Source of the DNA: Bacillota bacterium
Lineage (GTDB): Bacteria; Bacillota; Clostridia; Clostridiales; Clostridiaceae
DNA length: 5,599 nt
Assembly (NCBI GenBank): GCA_023399035.1
Contig: JAEWQX010000079.1
Coordinates: 1 to 5,599 of the forward strand
Direction: 5' to 3'
Part shown: piece by piece, positions 1 to 5,283 of the stretch
Numbering within the stretch: the first letter of the stretch is position 1
Layout: every line of letters begins with the position of its first letter
Program-made: the position numbers and the translations under genes
The notes under the pieces: generated by a model
Seen by the model: the letters and a program-made list of their open reading frames with translations, nothing else
Databases searched by the model: none
Told to the model about the DNA's origin: nothing

Positions 1-220
1 TTTAATTATACTATGAATATTTTTCCTATTAGAATATATTGTAATAAAATTAATATTATAAAAAAATTTAAAATAAATTTCTATATTTCTTATTTTAATT
101 CTCTTATGTTAAATACTCTTTATTAAATATCCATAATAACTGTTCATTTTCACTGACTTTCTTACAATAAATCTCTATGATGAAATAAGTAAACTAATGA
201 TAAATTTATTCTTATACAAC
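1..220. other. AT-rich intergenic DNA, no gene seen
   Basis: This stretch is almost entirely A and T and lies downstream of the first tRNA-Ser terminator. I see no open reading frame with a ribosome binding site, no tRNA-like fold and no repeat. It may hold the regulatory region of a gene beyond the left edge, but nothing here supports a specific call. Confidence 0.6.
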
Positions 221-249
221 AAAAAAACATCTAACAAAAGTTAGATGTT
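221..249 (-). terminator. Rho-independent terminator of the distal tRNA-Ser unit
   Basis: Read on the minus strand, a 10-bp stem (AACATCTAAC paired with GTTAGATGTT) with a 4-nt loop is followed by a run of T formed by the A run at 221-227. It starts 2 nt after the CCA end of tRNA-Ser(GCT), so it ends that two-tRNA transcript. The second unit has a matching hairpin at 847-877. Confidence 0.9.
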
Positions 250-251
250 CT

Positions 252-342
252 TGGCGGAGATTCCGGGATTTGAACCCGGGCGCCAGTTGCCCGACCTACG
301 CCCTTAGCAGGGGCGCCTCTTCAGCCACTTGAGTAAATCTCC
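252..342 (-). tRNA. tRNA-Ser(GCT), distal copy
   Basis: This 91-nt class II tRNA has a long variable arm and an encoded CCA at 252-254. The anticodon GCT (complement of 306-308) reads AGC and AGU serine codons. The acceptor stem is GGAGATT paired with AATCTCC, the discriminator is G as expected for serine tRNAs, and the T loop is TTCAAAT. It is the second gene of a promoter, tRNA-Ser(TGA), tRNA-Ser(GCT), terminator unit, 37 nt after the TGA gene. It differs from the copy at 879-969 only by a swapped base pair, U6-A67 here against A6-U67 there, so both copies keep a fully paired stem. Confidence 0.97.
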
Positions 343-379
343 ATATGCCCTCAAAATGAGTTCTTATATTTTATTTAAA

Positions 380-470
380 TGGCGGAGAGATAGGGATTCG
401 AACCCTAGGTACCCGTGAAGGTACGCCGGTTTTCAAGACCGGTGCCTTAAACCAACTCGACCATCTCTCC
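380..470 (-). tRNA. tRNA-Ser(TGA), distal copy
   Basis: This 91-nt class II tRNA has an encoded CCA (380-382). The anticodon TGA (complement of 433-435) reads UCA and, by wobble, other UCN codons. The acceptor stem is GGAGAGA paired with TCTCTCC, the discriminator is G, the variable arm is long, and the T arm carries TTCGAAT. It is the first gene of its transcription unit; its 5' end lies about 13 nt after the predicted transcription start. The sequence is identical over the full 91 nt to the copy at 1015-1105, which points to a duplication kept uniform by selection or gene conversion. Confidence 0.97.
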
Positions 471-471
471 A

Positions 472-483
472 TGTCTCACGACA
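472..483 (-). other. GNRA-capped mini-hairpin in tRNA-Ser 5' leader (copy 1)
   Basis: Between the -10 box and the tRNA 5' end, the minus strand reads TGTC-GTGA-GACA, a 4-bp stem closed by a GNRA-type tetraloop. The predicted transcription start falls at or next to its first base, so the primary transcript would begin with this hairpin. The other copy (1107-1118) has GTAA in the loop, which is also GNRA. The function is unknown, and the stem is short enough that chance cannot be excluded. Confidence 0.45.
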
Positions 484-489
484 AGATTT

Positions 490-518
490 ATTATAGCAAT
501 CATATTTAATTCTGTCAA
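490..518 (-). promoter_or_regulatory. Sigma-A promoter of distal tRNA-Ser unit
   Basis: On the minus strand a perfect -35 TTGACA (513-518) is separated by exactly 17 bp from a perfect -10 TATAAT (490-495). Transcription should start near 482-484, about 13 nt before tRNA-Ser(TGA). The full consensus match fits a strong stable-RNA promoter. No GC-rich discriminator follows the -10 box, which reads into AAATC. Confidence 0.93.
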
Positions 519-846
519 CACATTTTCTTCAATTTTTTTTCTATTTTATTTACTATTTATTTTTACGTTAAAACTCATTAAATTATCATATATAATTTTA
601 TTGCTTATCATTATATTATATTCTTTTTTCATTATTTTTGACTTTATAGAATCATAACTCTCATAACTGTGCATGTTGAGTTAATAATTAAGTTTTTTAT
701 ATATCTAGCATAATCTAATTTAAAATCAAAAATATTTCCTCTAGATCACTTCTTATATTATTATTACATAATACTTTGCAATACCTATATTTTAAAATAT
801 TTATATGAATTTACTAAAAATATAAAAGCTCAATAATTTTCTCTAT
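519..846. other. AT-rich spacer between the two tRNA-Ser units
   Basis: This 328-bp stretch separates the promoter of the distal unit from the terminator of the proximal unit. I find no ORF with a ribosome binding site, no tRNA fold and no GC-containing hairpin. It shows no evident similarity to the other intergenic stretches, so the duplicated units are conserved only across tRNAs, promoter elements and terminator stems. Confidence 0.6.
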
Positions 847-877
847 AAAAAAACATCTAGTATAAAACTAGATGTTT
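847..877 (-). terminator. Rho-independent terminator of the proximal tRNA-Ser unit
   Basis: On the minus strand an 11-bp stem (851-861 with 867-877, core AAACATCTAG) with a 5-nt loop is followed by a T run from the A tract at 847-853. It lies immediately after the CCA end of tRNA-Ser(GCT). The core ACATCTA is shared with the distal terminator at 221-249, consistent with duplication, while the loops differ. Confidence 0.9.
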
Positions 878-878
878 C

Positions 879-969
879 TGGCGGAGAATCCGGGATTTGA
901 ACCCGGGCGCCAGTTGCCCGACCTACGCCCTTAGCAGGGGCGCCTCTTCAGCCACTTGAGTAATTCTCC
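879..969 (-). tRNA. tRNA-Ser(GCT), proximal copy
   Basis: This 91-nt serine tRNA has an encoded CCA (879-881), anticodon GCT (complement of 933-935), discriminator G and a long variable arm. The acceptor stem is GGAGAAT paired with ATTCTCC. Relative to the copy at 252-342, both strands of the sixth acceptor pair are exchanged (A6-U67 for U6-A67), and every other base is the same. It is 45 nt downstream of tRNA-Ser(TGA) in the same predicted transcript. Confidence 0.97.
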
Positions 970-1014
970 TCATCCCTCATAATATCTGCCAATTTAATTT
1001 TTTGTAAAAAAAAA

Positions 1015-1105
1015 TGGCGGAGAGATAGGGATTCGAACCCTAGGTACCCGTGAAGGTACGCCGGTTTTCAAGACCGGTGCCTTAAACCAACTCGACCATC
1101 TCTCC
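1015..1105 (-). tRNA. tRNA-Ser(TGA), proximal copy
   Basis: This 91-nt class II serine tRNA has anticodon TGA (complement of 1068-1070), encoded CCA (1015-1017) and acceptor stem GGAGAGA/TCTCTCC. It is identical to the copy at 380-470. It is the first gene after a perfect sigma-A promoter and lies about 220 nt past the serS terminator, so it forms a unit separate from serS although both serve serine decoding. Confidence 0.97.
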
Positions 1106-1106
1106 A

Positions 1107-1118
1107 TGTCTTACGACA
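1107..1118 (-). other. GNRA-capped mini-hairpin in tRNA-Ser 5' leader (copy 2)
   Basis: The minus strand reads TGTC-GTAA-GACA between the predicted transcription start and the tRNA. The stem is identical to that at 472-483. The one base difference between the two leaders falls on the third loop position and keeps the GNRA pattern. A role in RNase P processing or 5' end protection is only a guess. Confidence 0.45.
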
Positions 1119-1124
1119 AGATTT

Positions 1125-1153
1125 ATTATATCAGCCAAAATAATTTATGTCAA
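1125..1153 (-). promoter_or_regulatory. Sigma-A promoter of proximal tRNA-Ser unit
   Basis: A perfect -35 TTGACA (1148-1153) and perfect -10 TATAAT (1125-1130) on the minus strand are spaced by 17 bp. The 17-bp spacer sequence is unlike that of the distal promoter, while both hexamers are unchanged. That pattern indicates selection on the hexamers after duplication. Start of transcription is expected near 1117-1119. Confidence 0.93.
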
Positions 1154-1324
1154 CACTTTTTCTACAATTTTTTTATTATTATAAACTGTTATAGTAATCA
1201 TTATATAAAATATCTGCCTTAGTATGCTTTAACATAAAATCTATAAGAATTTTAACGTATTTCATTTCATGTTCATAAATCTAAAATTATATAACTATCT
1301 TTAAATATTCTTCTTTAAATTAAT

Positions 1325-1366
1325 AAAAACTGTATTGAATCAAGAATAAACTTAATTCAATACAGT
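1325..1366 (-). terminator. Rho-independent terminator of serS
   Basis: Starting 18 nt after the serS stop codon, the minus strand forms a 12-bp perfect stem (ACTGTATTGAAT with ATTCAATACAGT). Four more pairs (TAAG with CTTG, one of them G-T) extend it to 16 bp around a 6-nt loop. A T run from the A tract at 1325-1329 follows. The stem is AT-rich but long. The plus strand also has a T run beyond the stem (1371-1376), so it could act both ways, though no plus-strand gene is seen. Confidence 0.88.
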
Positions 1367-1384
1367 ATATTTTTTATATTTAAA

Positions 1385-2665
1385 CTATTTGATTATGCTC
1401 TTTCCACCCATGTATGGTCTTAATGCTTCTGGAATGTTTATGCTTCCATCTTCATTTAAGTTATTTTCTAAGAAAGCAATAAGCATTCTTGGTGGTGCAA
1501 CAACTGTGTTATTTAATGTATGAGGGAAGTATTTCTTTCCATCTTCACCATTTACACGAATCTTTAATCTACGTGCTTGAGCATCTGAAAGGTTTGAACA
1601 GCTTCCAACTTCGAAGTATTTCTTTTGTCTTGGAGACCAAGCTTCAACATCAAGAGATTTAACCTTTAAGTCTGCTAAGTCACCTGAACAGCATTCAAGA
1701 GTTCTTACTGGAATATCTAATGATCTGAATAAATCAACTGTGTTTCTCCATAACTTATCAAACCATTCCTTGCTTTCTTCTGGCTTACATACAACTATCA
1801 TTTCTTGTTTTTCAAATTGATGTATTCTGTAAACTCCTCTTTCTTCAATTCCATGAGAACCTTTTTCTTTTCTGAAACATGGTGAATAACTTGTTAAAGT
1901 TTGAGGAAGAGTCTTTTCATCAACGATAGTATCTATGAACTTACCTATCATTGAGTGTTCACTTGTTCCTATTAAGTATAAATCTTCACCATCTATTTTA
2001 TACATCATTTCTCCCATTTCTTCAAAGCTCATAACGCCAGTAACAACGCTGCTTCTTATCATAAATGGAGGTATAACATATGTAAATCCTCTATCTATCA
2101 TAAAATCTCTTGCATATGAGATTACTGCTGAATGAAGTCTTGCGATATCTCCCATTAAGTAATAGAATCCGCTTCCAGCAACTTTTCTAGCACTATCAAG
2201 ATCTATTCCATTGAATTTTTCCATTATATCTGTGTGATAAGGTATTTCGAAGTCTGGAACTACTGGTTCACCAAACTTTTCAACTTCAACATTTTCACTA
2301 TCATCTTTTCCTATTGGAACTGATGGATCGATTATGTTTGGAATCTTCATCATTCTTTCTTTAACTTCATCTTGTAATCTGCTTTCTTCAGCTTCTAAGT
2401 TAGCTAAAGTTTCTGCATCCTTATTTACTTGTTCCTTTAAAGCTTCAGCTTCTTCTCTTTTTCCTTGACCCATTAAGGCACCAATCTGCTTAGAAATTGT
2501 CTTTCTATTTGATCTTAATGCATCTGCATCAGTTTGAGCCTTTCTAGCTTTTTTATCAAGTTCAATAACTTCATCAACAAGCTGTAGCTTATGATCTTGG
2601 AATTTCTTTTTTATATTTTCTTTTACTATGTCTGGGTTTTCTCTAACAAATTTTAAATCTAACAT
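1385..2665 (-). CDS. serS: Seryl-tRNA synthetase (class II), divergent type
   Basis: This 426-aa cytosolic enzyme activates serine with ATP and loads it onto tRNA-Ser. Residues about 28-105 form a long charged helical hairpin, the coiled-coil arm that grips the long variable arm of tRNA-Ser. The class II core follows: motif 1 around 177-200 ending in PP, the TSE serine-site signature at 234-236, motif 2 around 259-289 (FRKE, R265 and E267, then HQFEKQE), the EVGSCSN stretch at 352-358, and motif 3 around 383-400 with R393. Length is normal for the family. Motif 3 reads LNNTVVAPPR where common bacterial enzymes have roughly LNGSGLAVGR, and motif 2 reads KGSHGIEERGVYR, so this is a divergent clostridial variant with its catalytic Arg retained. 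The start chosen is ATG 2663-2665, 5 nt after GGAGG; an in-frame TTG at 2675-2677 overlaps that ribosome binding site and would be a poor start. The gene is controlled by a T-box leader and ends at its own terminator. Confidence 0.96.
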   Translation of the reverse strand: MLDLKFVRENPDIVKENIKKKFQDHKLQLVDEVIELDKKARKAQTDADALRSNRKTISKQIGALMGQGKREEAEALKEQVNKDAETLANLEAEESRLQDEVKERMMKIPNIIDPSVPIGKDDSENVEVEKFGEPVVPDFEIPYHTDIMEKFNGIDLDSARKVAGSGFYYLMGDIARLHSAVISYARDFMIDRGFTYVIPPFMIRSSVVTGVMSFEEMGEMMYKIDGEDLYLIGTSEHSMIGKFIDTIVDEKTLPQTLTSYSPCFRKEKGSHGIEERGVYRIHQFEKQEMIVVCKPEESKEWFDKLWRNTVDLFRSLDIPVRTLECCSGDLADLKVKSLDVEAWSPRQKKYFEVGSCSNLSDAQARRLKIRVNGEDGKKYFPHTLNNTVVAPPRMLIAFLENNLNEDGSINIPEALRPYMGGKSIIK

Positions 2666-2670
2666 GATAA

Positions 2671-2675
2671 CCTCC
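2671..2675 (-). promoter_or_regulatory. serS ribosome binding site, fixes the start
   Basis: GGAGG on the minus strand lies 5 nt before ATG 2663-2665. The longest reading frame opens upstream at a TTG whose last base and following GAG codon are this same Shine-Dalgarno sequence. That makes the longer start (430 aa) implausible, and the protein then begins with the family-typical MLDLK. Confidence 0.9.
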
Positions 2676-2714
2676 AAAATGTTTATTAATTATTTATTGC
2701 ATATTTAAATGTAT

Positions 2715-2763
2715 AAAAAAATTCGCCTCTATTACAGCCTAAAAAGGCTATAATAGGACGAAT
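2715..2763 (-). terminator. Conditional terminator of the serS T-box
   Basis: On the minus strand ATTCG and CTATTATAGCC pair with GGCTGTAATAG and CGAAT around a short T-rich loop, with a small internal loop (TC opposite AGG). A run of seven T follows. It is the default off-state hairpin, and its 5' part (CGTCCT) also complements the T-box, giving the antiterminator alternative. Confidence 0.92.
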
Positions 2764-2988
2764 AAAATCCGCGTTGCCACCTAATTTGCCAATATTACAT
2801 ATTATTAGATATAAATATACTGACCTCTTTAAAATATGCTGTAAAGGGCATAAACCTTCTGACTTATCGCCAGCAGCTCTAAAAGTGGAAAGACTTATAA
2901 TAATCACCGGTTCACACCACCCACCGGCTCTCTTAAGATATTAATAAATCGTAGCTTTTATAATAACGCCTATTTAAAATATTGTCTA
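2715..2988 (-). ncRNA. T-box riboswitch leader of serS
   Basis: This untranslated leader lets uncharged tRNA-Ser switch on serS. Distal Stem I shows the hallmark AGAGAG bulge region (2929-2934) followed by a CCGGT/ACCGG stem (2923-2927, 2906-2910) enclosing the GTGGTGTGAA-type loop. Below it a helix (TTTATTAATATC with GATTATTATAAG, small bulges) leads to an internal loop closed by TAAAAG/CTTTTA. Its 3' side holds TCC (2887-2889) followed by A, the likely specifier for serine. The T-box proper, AGGTGGCAACGCGG, is at 2769-2782. An intrinsic terminator follows: stem 2721-2763 with T run from 2715-2721. When tRNA binds, the T-box pairs with the CGTCCT at the start of the terminator stem. The T-box class is certain from the motifs and gene; the specifier assignment is less sure because the loop departs from the usual GAA-codon form. 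Confidence 0.93.
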
Positions 2989-2994
2989 ATCAGT

Positions 2995-3023
2995 AGTATA
3001 TATCTATTTAAAAATTTTTACAA
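2995..3023 (-). promoter_or_regulatory. Sigma-A promoter of serS
   Basis: On the minus strand a -35 TTGTAA (3018-3023, 4 of 6 consensus) is separated by 17 bp from a -10 TATACT (2995-3000, 5 of 6). The predicted start near 2988 is about 320 nt before the serS ATG, the right distance for a complete T-box leader. No strong terminator separates the upstream operon (stop at 3082), so some read-through into the leader is possible. Confidence 0.75.
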
Positions 3024-3081
3024 GTAGTTTTCTATTTTTGTATTAAATAGCCTTCTTGTTTTTATAAATTTACATTAAAAA

Positions 3082-3312
3082 TTAATCATCTATTTTTTTA
3101 GTACATACTATATCTATTCCACTGTTAATGATATTCGTACATATTATATCACCAATATCTACAGGAGTACTAATATAAATTCTGCTTAAGACCTTTGATA
3201 GTTCTTTCCATAATTTTTTTTCTATAGGCTTAGTACTCTTTACTGAAACCACCTTATAATTAGGATTTCCCTTTACTCTGACTAAGCTTGTAAAAATATC
3301 TTTATCACTCAT
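3082..3312 (-). CDS. DUF1667 family protein, C-terminal half only
   Basis: This 76-aa protein looks like the C-terminal part of DUF1667 proteins, small partners of GlpA-type dehydrogenases. Recognisable segments are SLVRVKG (9-15), VVSVKSTKPIEK (21-32), PVDIGDII (50-57) and a closing GIDIVCTKKI (65-74). Full-length members are about 110-120 aa and, as I recall them, start with a Cys-rich CPxGC segment. That segment is absent: only Cys58 and Cys70 occur, with no CxxC. Start ATG 3310-3312 follows GGAGG (3321-3325) by 8 nt, and the gene lies 15 nt after the oxidoreductase, so there is no room upstream for a lost N-terminal exon-like remnant. The good ribosome binding site and intact frame argue for an expressed short variant instead of a pseudogene. 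The family's biochemical role is not established. Confidence 0.82.
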   Translation of the reverse strand: MSDKDIFTSLVRVKGNPNYKVVSVKSTKPIEKKLWKELSKVLSRIYISTPVDIGDIICTNIINSGIDIVCTKKIDD

Positions 3313-3327
3313 ATTAATACCCTCCAG

Positions 3328-4722
3328 CTAAATTTCAGAAAATTCTTTTATTCTTCCCACTAATACTTTAGATTCCATTGAATCATCAACTATGTTTAAA
3401 ACATCCTTATCCATTTCTCTAGCAAGGATTTTTATTATTTTCATATTGCAGTAAGCACCATTGCAGCTTCCAAGACCAATTCCTGTACGTCTCTTAACAC
3501 CTTCTACAGTTCTTGCTCCAAGAGGTCTTCTTATACAGTCAACTATTTCACCTTCAGATATACAGTTACAGCTGCATATTATATTTCCATACCTAGAATC
3601 TAATTTTATGATTTCATTTCTTTCATCTTTGCTCATATTCTTGAATACATAAATATCACGCTTTTTATCAATATAATCCTTCTTTTCTGTTATATTCATA
3701 CTTGTTTTCAGTACTGCTTCTATCTTCTGAGCAATTGCAGGTGCTATAGTTATCTTAGCATAGTGACTTCCTCTTACTTTTATATAACCTTCTTCGAGTT
3801 TATTTTCTTCTATACATACGCTGTCCTTACTATAAGTTTCTGTAAAAATATTCGCTACTGTATGTTTATCTATATCAGGTATTATATTTTTACATAAGTT
3901 AAGGCCTTTTTCCATATCTAATGAATCAAATCCCTTAATCCCAATTAAACTTCCATTTGAGGCAGTAGGAATATCTATTATAAATGCACTCTCATCAATT
4001 TCATTGATAATTATATTATTCATATGATTATCAAGCTTATCATTAAATAATATATAATTCATTTTTCTGCTTATTATAGAATTTTGATTATCCTCATTAT
4101 TATCAGAGAAAATTTCATTAGGTATTGTATTAACCACAAATTTGCACGTAAATTTATTTTTATTTGTAGTAACCTTAAATCCTTTTGAGATACTTCTTAT
4201 ATCTATAACCCTTTCTTCTAATCTGAAATTGACTCCATTATCAGCAGCTACTTCTGCATATGATATCGCTAAATTATATGGCGATATAACAGCTGTATTT
4301 TCACAATATAATGCCTTGCTATACTTAGCCTTTAAATTAGGTTCTATATCCCTTATTGCACTTTCTTCGATAATATGTACACCTGATATTGCTCGTGTCT
4401 TTGCTCTGTTGTACATGTTTTCTAATCGTTCATTTCCATATTCATTATTGGAAATTCTTAATGCTCCAACTTTCTTGTATGGTATTTGAAATTTTTTGCA
4501 ATGTTCTTCTATAAGTTTTCTTCCCTCTTTTTCAAGTGAAGCCATTACACAATCTGAAGTCTCAGAACCATCATAAATTACTGCAGTATTTACGAAAGAA
4601 ATATCGTTTGCTACATCGTAATCTTTTTCTATTAAAGCTATATTAATATTATATTTGGAAAGTTCATATGCCACTGCACATCCAATTATACCGCCGCCTA
4701 AAATCAATACATCATAATCCAT
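3328..4722 (-). CDS. FAD-dependent oxidoreductase, GlpA/DAO type with BFD-like [2Fe-2S] domain
   Basis: This 464-aa flavoprotein probably oxidises a small metabolite. The N-terminal Rossmann motif GGGIIG (9-14) plus acidic E32 at the end of the second strand binds FAD. The DAO-type domain runs to about residue 340 with a segment at 44-92 resembling glycerol-3-phosphate dehydrogenase relatives (NTAVIYDG, KVGALRIS). The C-terminal domain carries C383-x-C385, then C420 and C425 within GSCNGAYC, the CxC-x34-CxxxxC pattern of BFD-like [2Fe-2S] domains, with VEGVKRRT between. C387 is an extra cysteine. Two usual family features are altered: the SPGLT-like stretch before PAIA reads SHYAKIT (319-325), and the Arg-bearing FxGLR segment reads FTETYS (293-298), so the substrate may differ from glycerol-3-phosphate. 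Start ATG 4720-4722 follows AGGAGG by 8 nt; that site overlaps the niaR stop codon, implying translational coupling. The substrate is unknown. Confidence 0.88.
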   Translation of the reverse strand: MDYDVLILGGGIIGCAVAYELSKYNINIALIEKDYDVANDISFVNTAVIYDGSETSDCVMASLEKEGRKLIEEHCKKFQIPYKKVGALRISNNEYGNERLENMYNRAKTRAISGVHIIEESAIRDIEPNLKAKYSKALYCENTAVISPYNLAISYAEVAADNGVNFRLEERVIDIRSISKGFKVTTNKNKFTCKFVVNTIPNEIFSDNNEDNQNSIISRKMNYILFNDKLDNHMNNIIINEIDESAFIIDIPTASNGSLIGIKGFDSLDMEKGLNLCKNIIPDIDKHTVANIFTETYSKDSVCIEENKLEEGYIKVRGSHYAKITIAPAIAQKIEAVLKTSMNITEKKDYIDKKRDIYVFKNMSKDERNEIIKLDSRYGNIICSCNCISEGEIVDCIRRPLGARTVEGVKRRTGIGLGSCNGAYCNMKIIKILAREMDKDVLNIVDDSMESKVLVGRIKEFSEI

Positions 4723-4734
4723 TATGAATTCCTC

Positions 4735-5247
4735 CTAATCCGAAACTATAAAATTCTTAGCCTTTAGTTCTGATATAATTGCCTCAATATCTTCACTTGT
4801 ATCTGCAGCTATAGTGTGTAAATGAACTCCATTAGTCAATACTGATAATAAACGTGCTTTCTGCTTGCTATATCTACTTATAAATTTATTTAATTCATTA
4901 AGATTCTTAACCATCAATACACCTTTTATTTCACCGTATAATGGATGCTCTACAATAACATCTTCTATAGTTCCACCATACTTAATTACTGTACTCATTT
5001 CTTCAAACATTTCTGCTTCTTTATGATTTACAGCAATTATTGTTTTTACTTTTCCATCATTTCTGTTAACTATATACCCATCTGGAGTTGCCATTATATT
5101 CATGCCCTTTGCTCGTAATATAGCTATATCTCTTACTATTACCTGTCTGGTTACATTATATTTATCTGCTATATCAGTTCCCTTAATCGGAGAAGAACTA
5201 TCTAATAACAGCTTTACTATATCCTCTCTTCTTTCAATAGAATTCAT
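4735..5247 (-). CDS. niaR: NiaR-like transcriptional repressor (HTH plus 3H domain)
   Basis: This 170-aa protein resembles NiaR/YrxA, the nicotinate-responsive repressor of NAD synthesis and niacin uptake genes in Firmicutes. Residues about 5-60 form an HTH_11-type winged helix (DIADKYNVTRQVIVRDIAIL recognition region, then DGYIV wing). Residues about 70-168 form the 3H domain. Conserved metal-site residues are visible: H75 and E83 (NHKEAEMFEE), H142 and H144 (GVHLHTI), and H101 in EHPLYGEI. The H-x7-E and HxH spacing matches the metal site I recall for the Thermotoga homologue. Length is typical. Start ATG 5245-5247 is 10 nt after GGGAGG (5258-5263), with a weaker AGGA directly adjacent. It is first in an operon with the flavoprotein 12 nt downstream, so the operon may be autoregulated by nicotinic acid; no operator was recognised with confidence. 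Another small-molecule 3H regulator remains possible. Confidence 0.88.
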   Translation of the reverse strand: MNSIERREDIVKLLLDSSSPIKGTDIADKYNVTRQVIVRDIAILRAKGMNIMATPDGYIVNRNDGKVKTIIAVNHKEAEMFEEMSTVIKYGGTIEDVIVEHPLYGEIKGVLMVKNLNELNKFISRYSKQKARLLSVLTNGVHLHTIAADTSEDIEAIISELKAKNFIVSD

Positions 5248-5283
5248 TCCTAACTAGCCTCCCAAATACAAACTTATATTTAT

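Larger units (their letters stand above)
221..1153 (-). repeat. Tandem duplication of a tRNA-Ser(TGA)-tRNA-Ser(GCT) unit
   Basis: Unit 1 (221-518) and unit 2 (847-1153) have the same order: terminator, GCT gene, TGA gene and perfect promoter, read right to left. The TGA genes are identical, the GCT genes differ only by one swapped base pair, and the leaders (471-495 and 1106-1130) match at 24 of 25 positions. The inter-tRNA spacers (343-379 and 970-1014), the promoter spacers and the flanks have diverged almost fully. This suggests an old duplication in which only functional parts have been held constant. Confidence 0.9.

Noticed and set aside
519..846. CRISPR array, mobile element or small RNA between tRNA units
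   Set aside because: No regularly spaced repeat, no terminal inverted repeats and no GC-containing stable hairpin were seen; the stretch looks like plain AT-rich spacer.
1935..2135. A 66-codon plus-strand open frame inside serS
   Set aside because: It is antisense to a well-supported synthetase core and has no ribosome binding site or family signal.
2666..2677. Four extra N-terminal residues for SerRS from a TTG start
   Set aside because: The TTG and next codon are the GGAGG ribosome binding site of the ATG at 2663-2665; the shorter start gives the family-typical MLDLK beginning.
2686..2907. A 73-codon minus-strand open frame upstream of serS
   Set aside because: It lies wholly inside the T-box leader, runs through the T-box, terminator stem and distal Stem I, has no convincing ribosome binding site and encodes a protein with no recognisable features.
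3022..3060. Possible terminator after the DUF1667 gene (CTATTT and AAATAG arms)
   Set aside because: Only six weak pairs, and no T run follows on the minus strand, so it is not a convincing rho-independent terminator.
3461..3652. A 63-codon plus-strand open frame inside the flavoprotein gene
   Set aside because: It is antisense to the conserved [2Fe-2S] domain and has no start signal.
4142..4489. A 115-codon plus-strand open frame
   Set aside because: It is antisense to the flavoprotein gene, has no ribosome binding site and shows the hydrophobic, leucine/serine-rich composition typical of reverse-strand shadows in AT-rich coding DNA.
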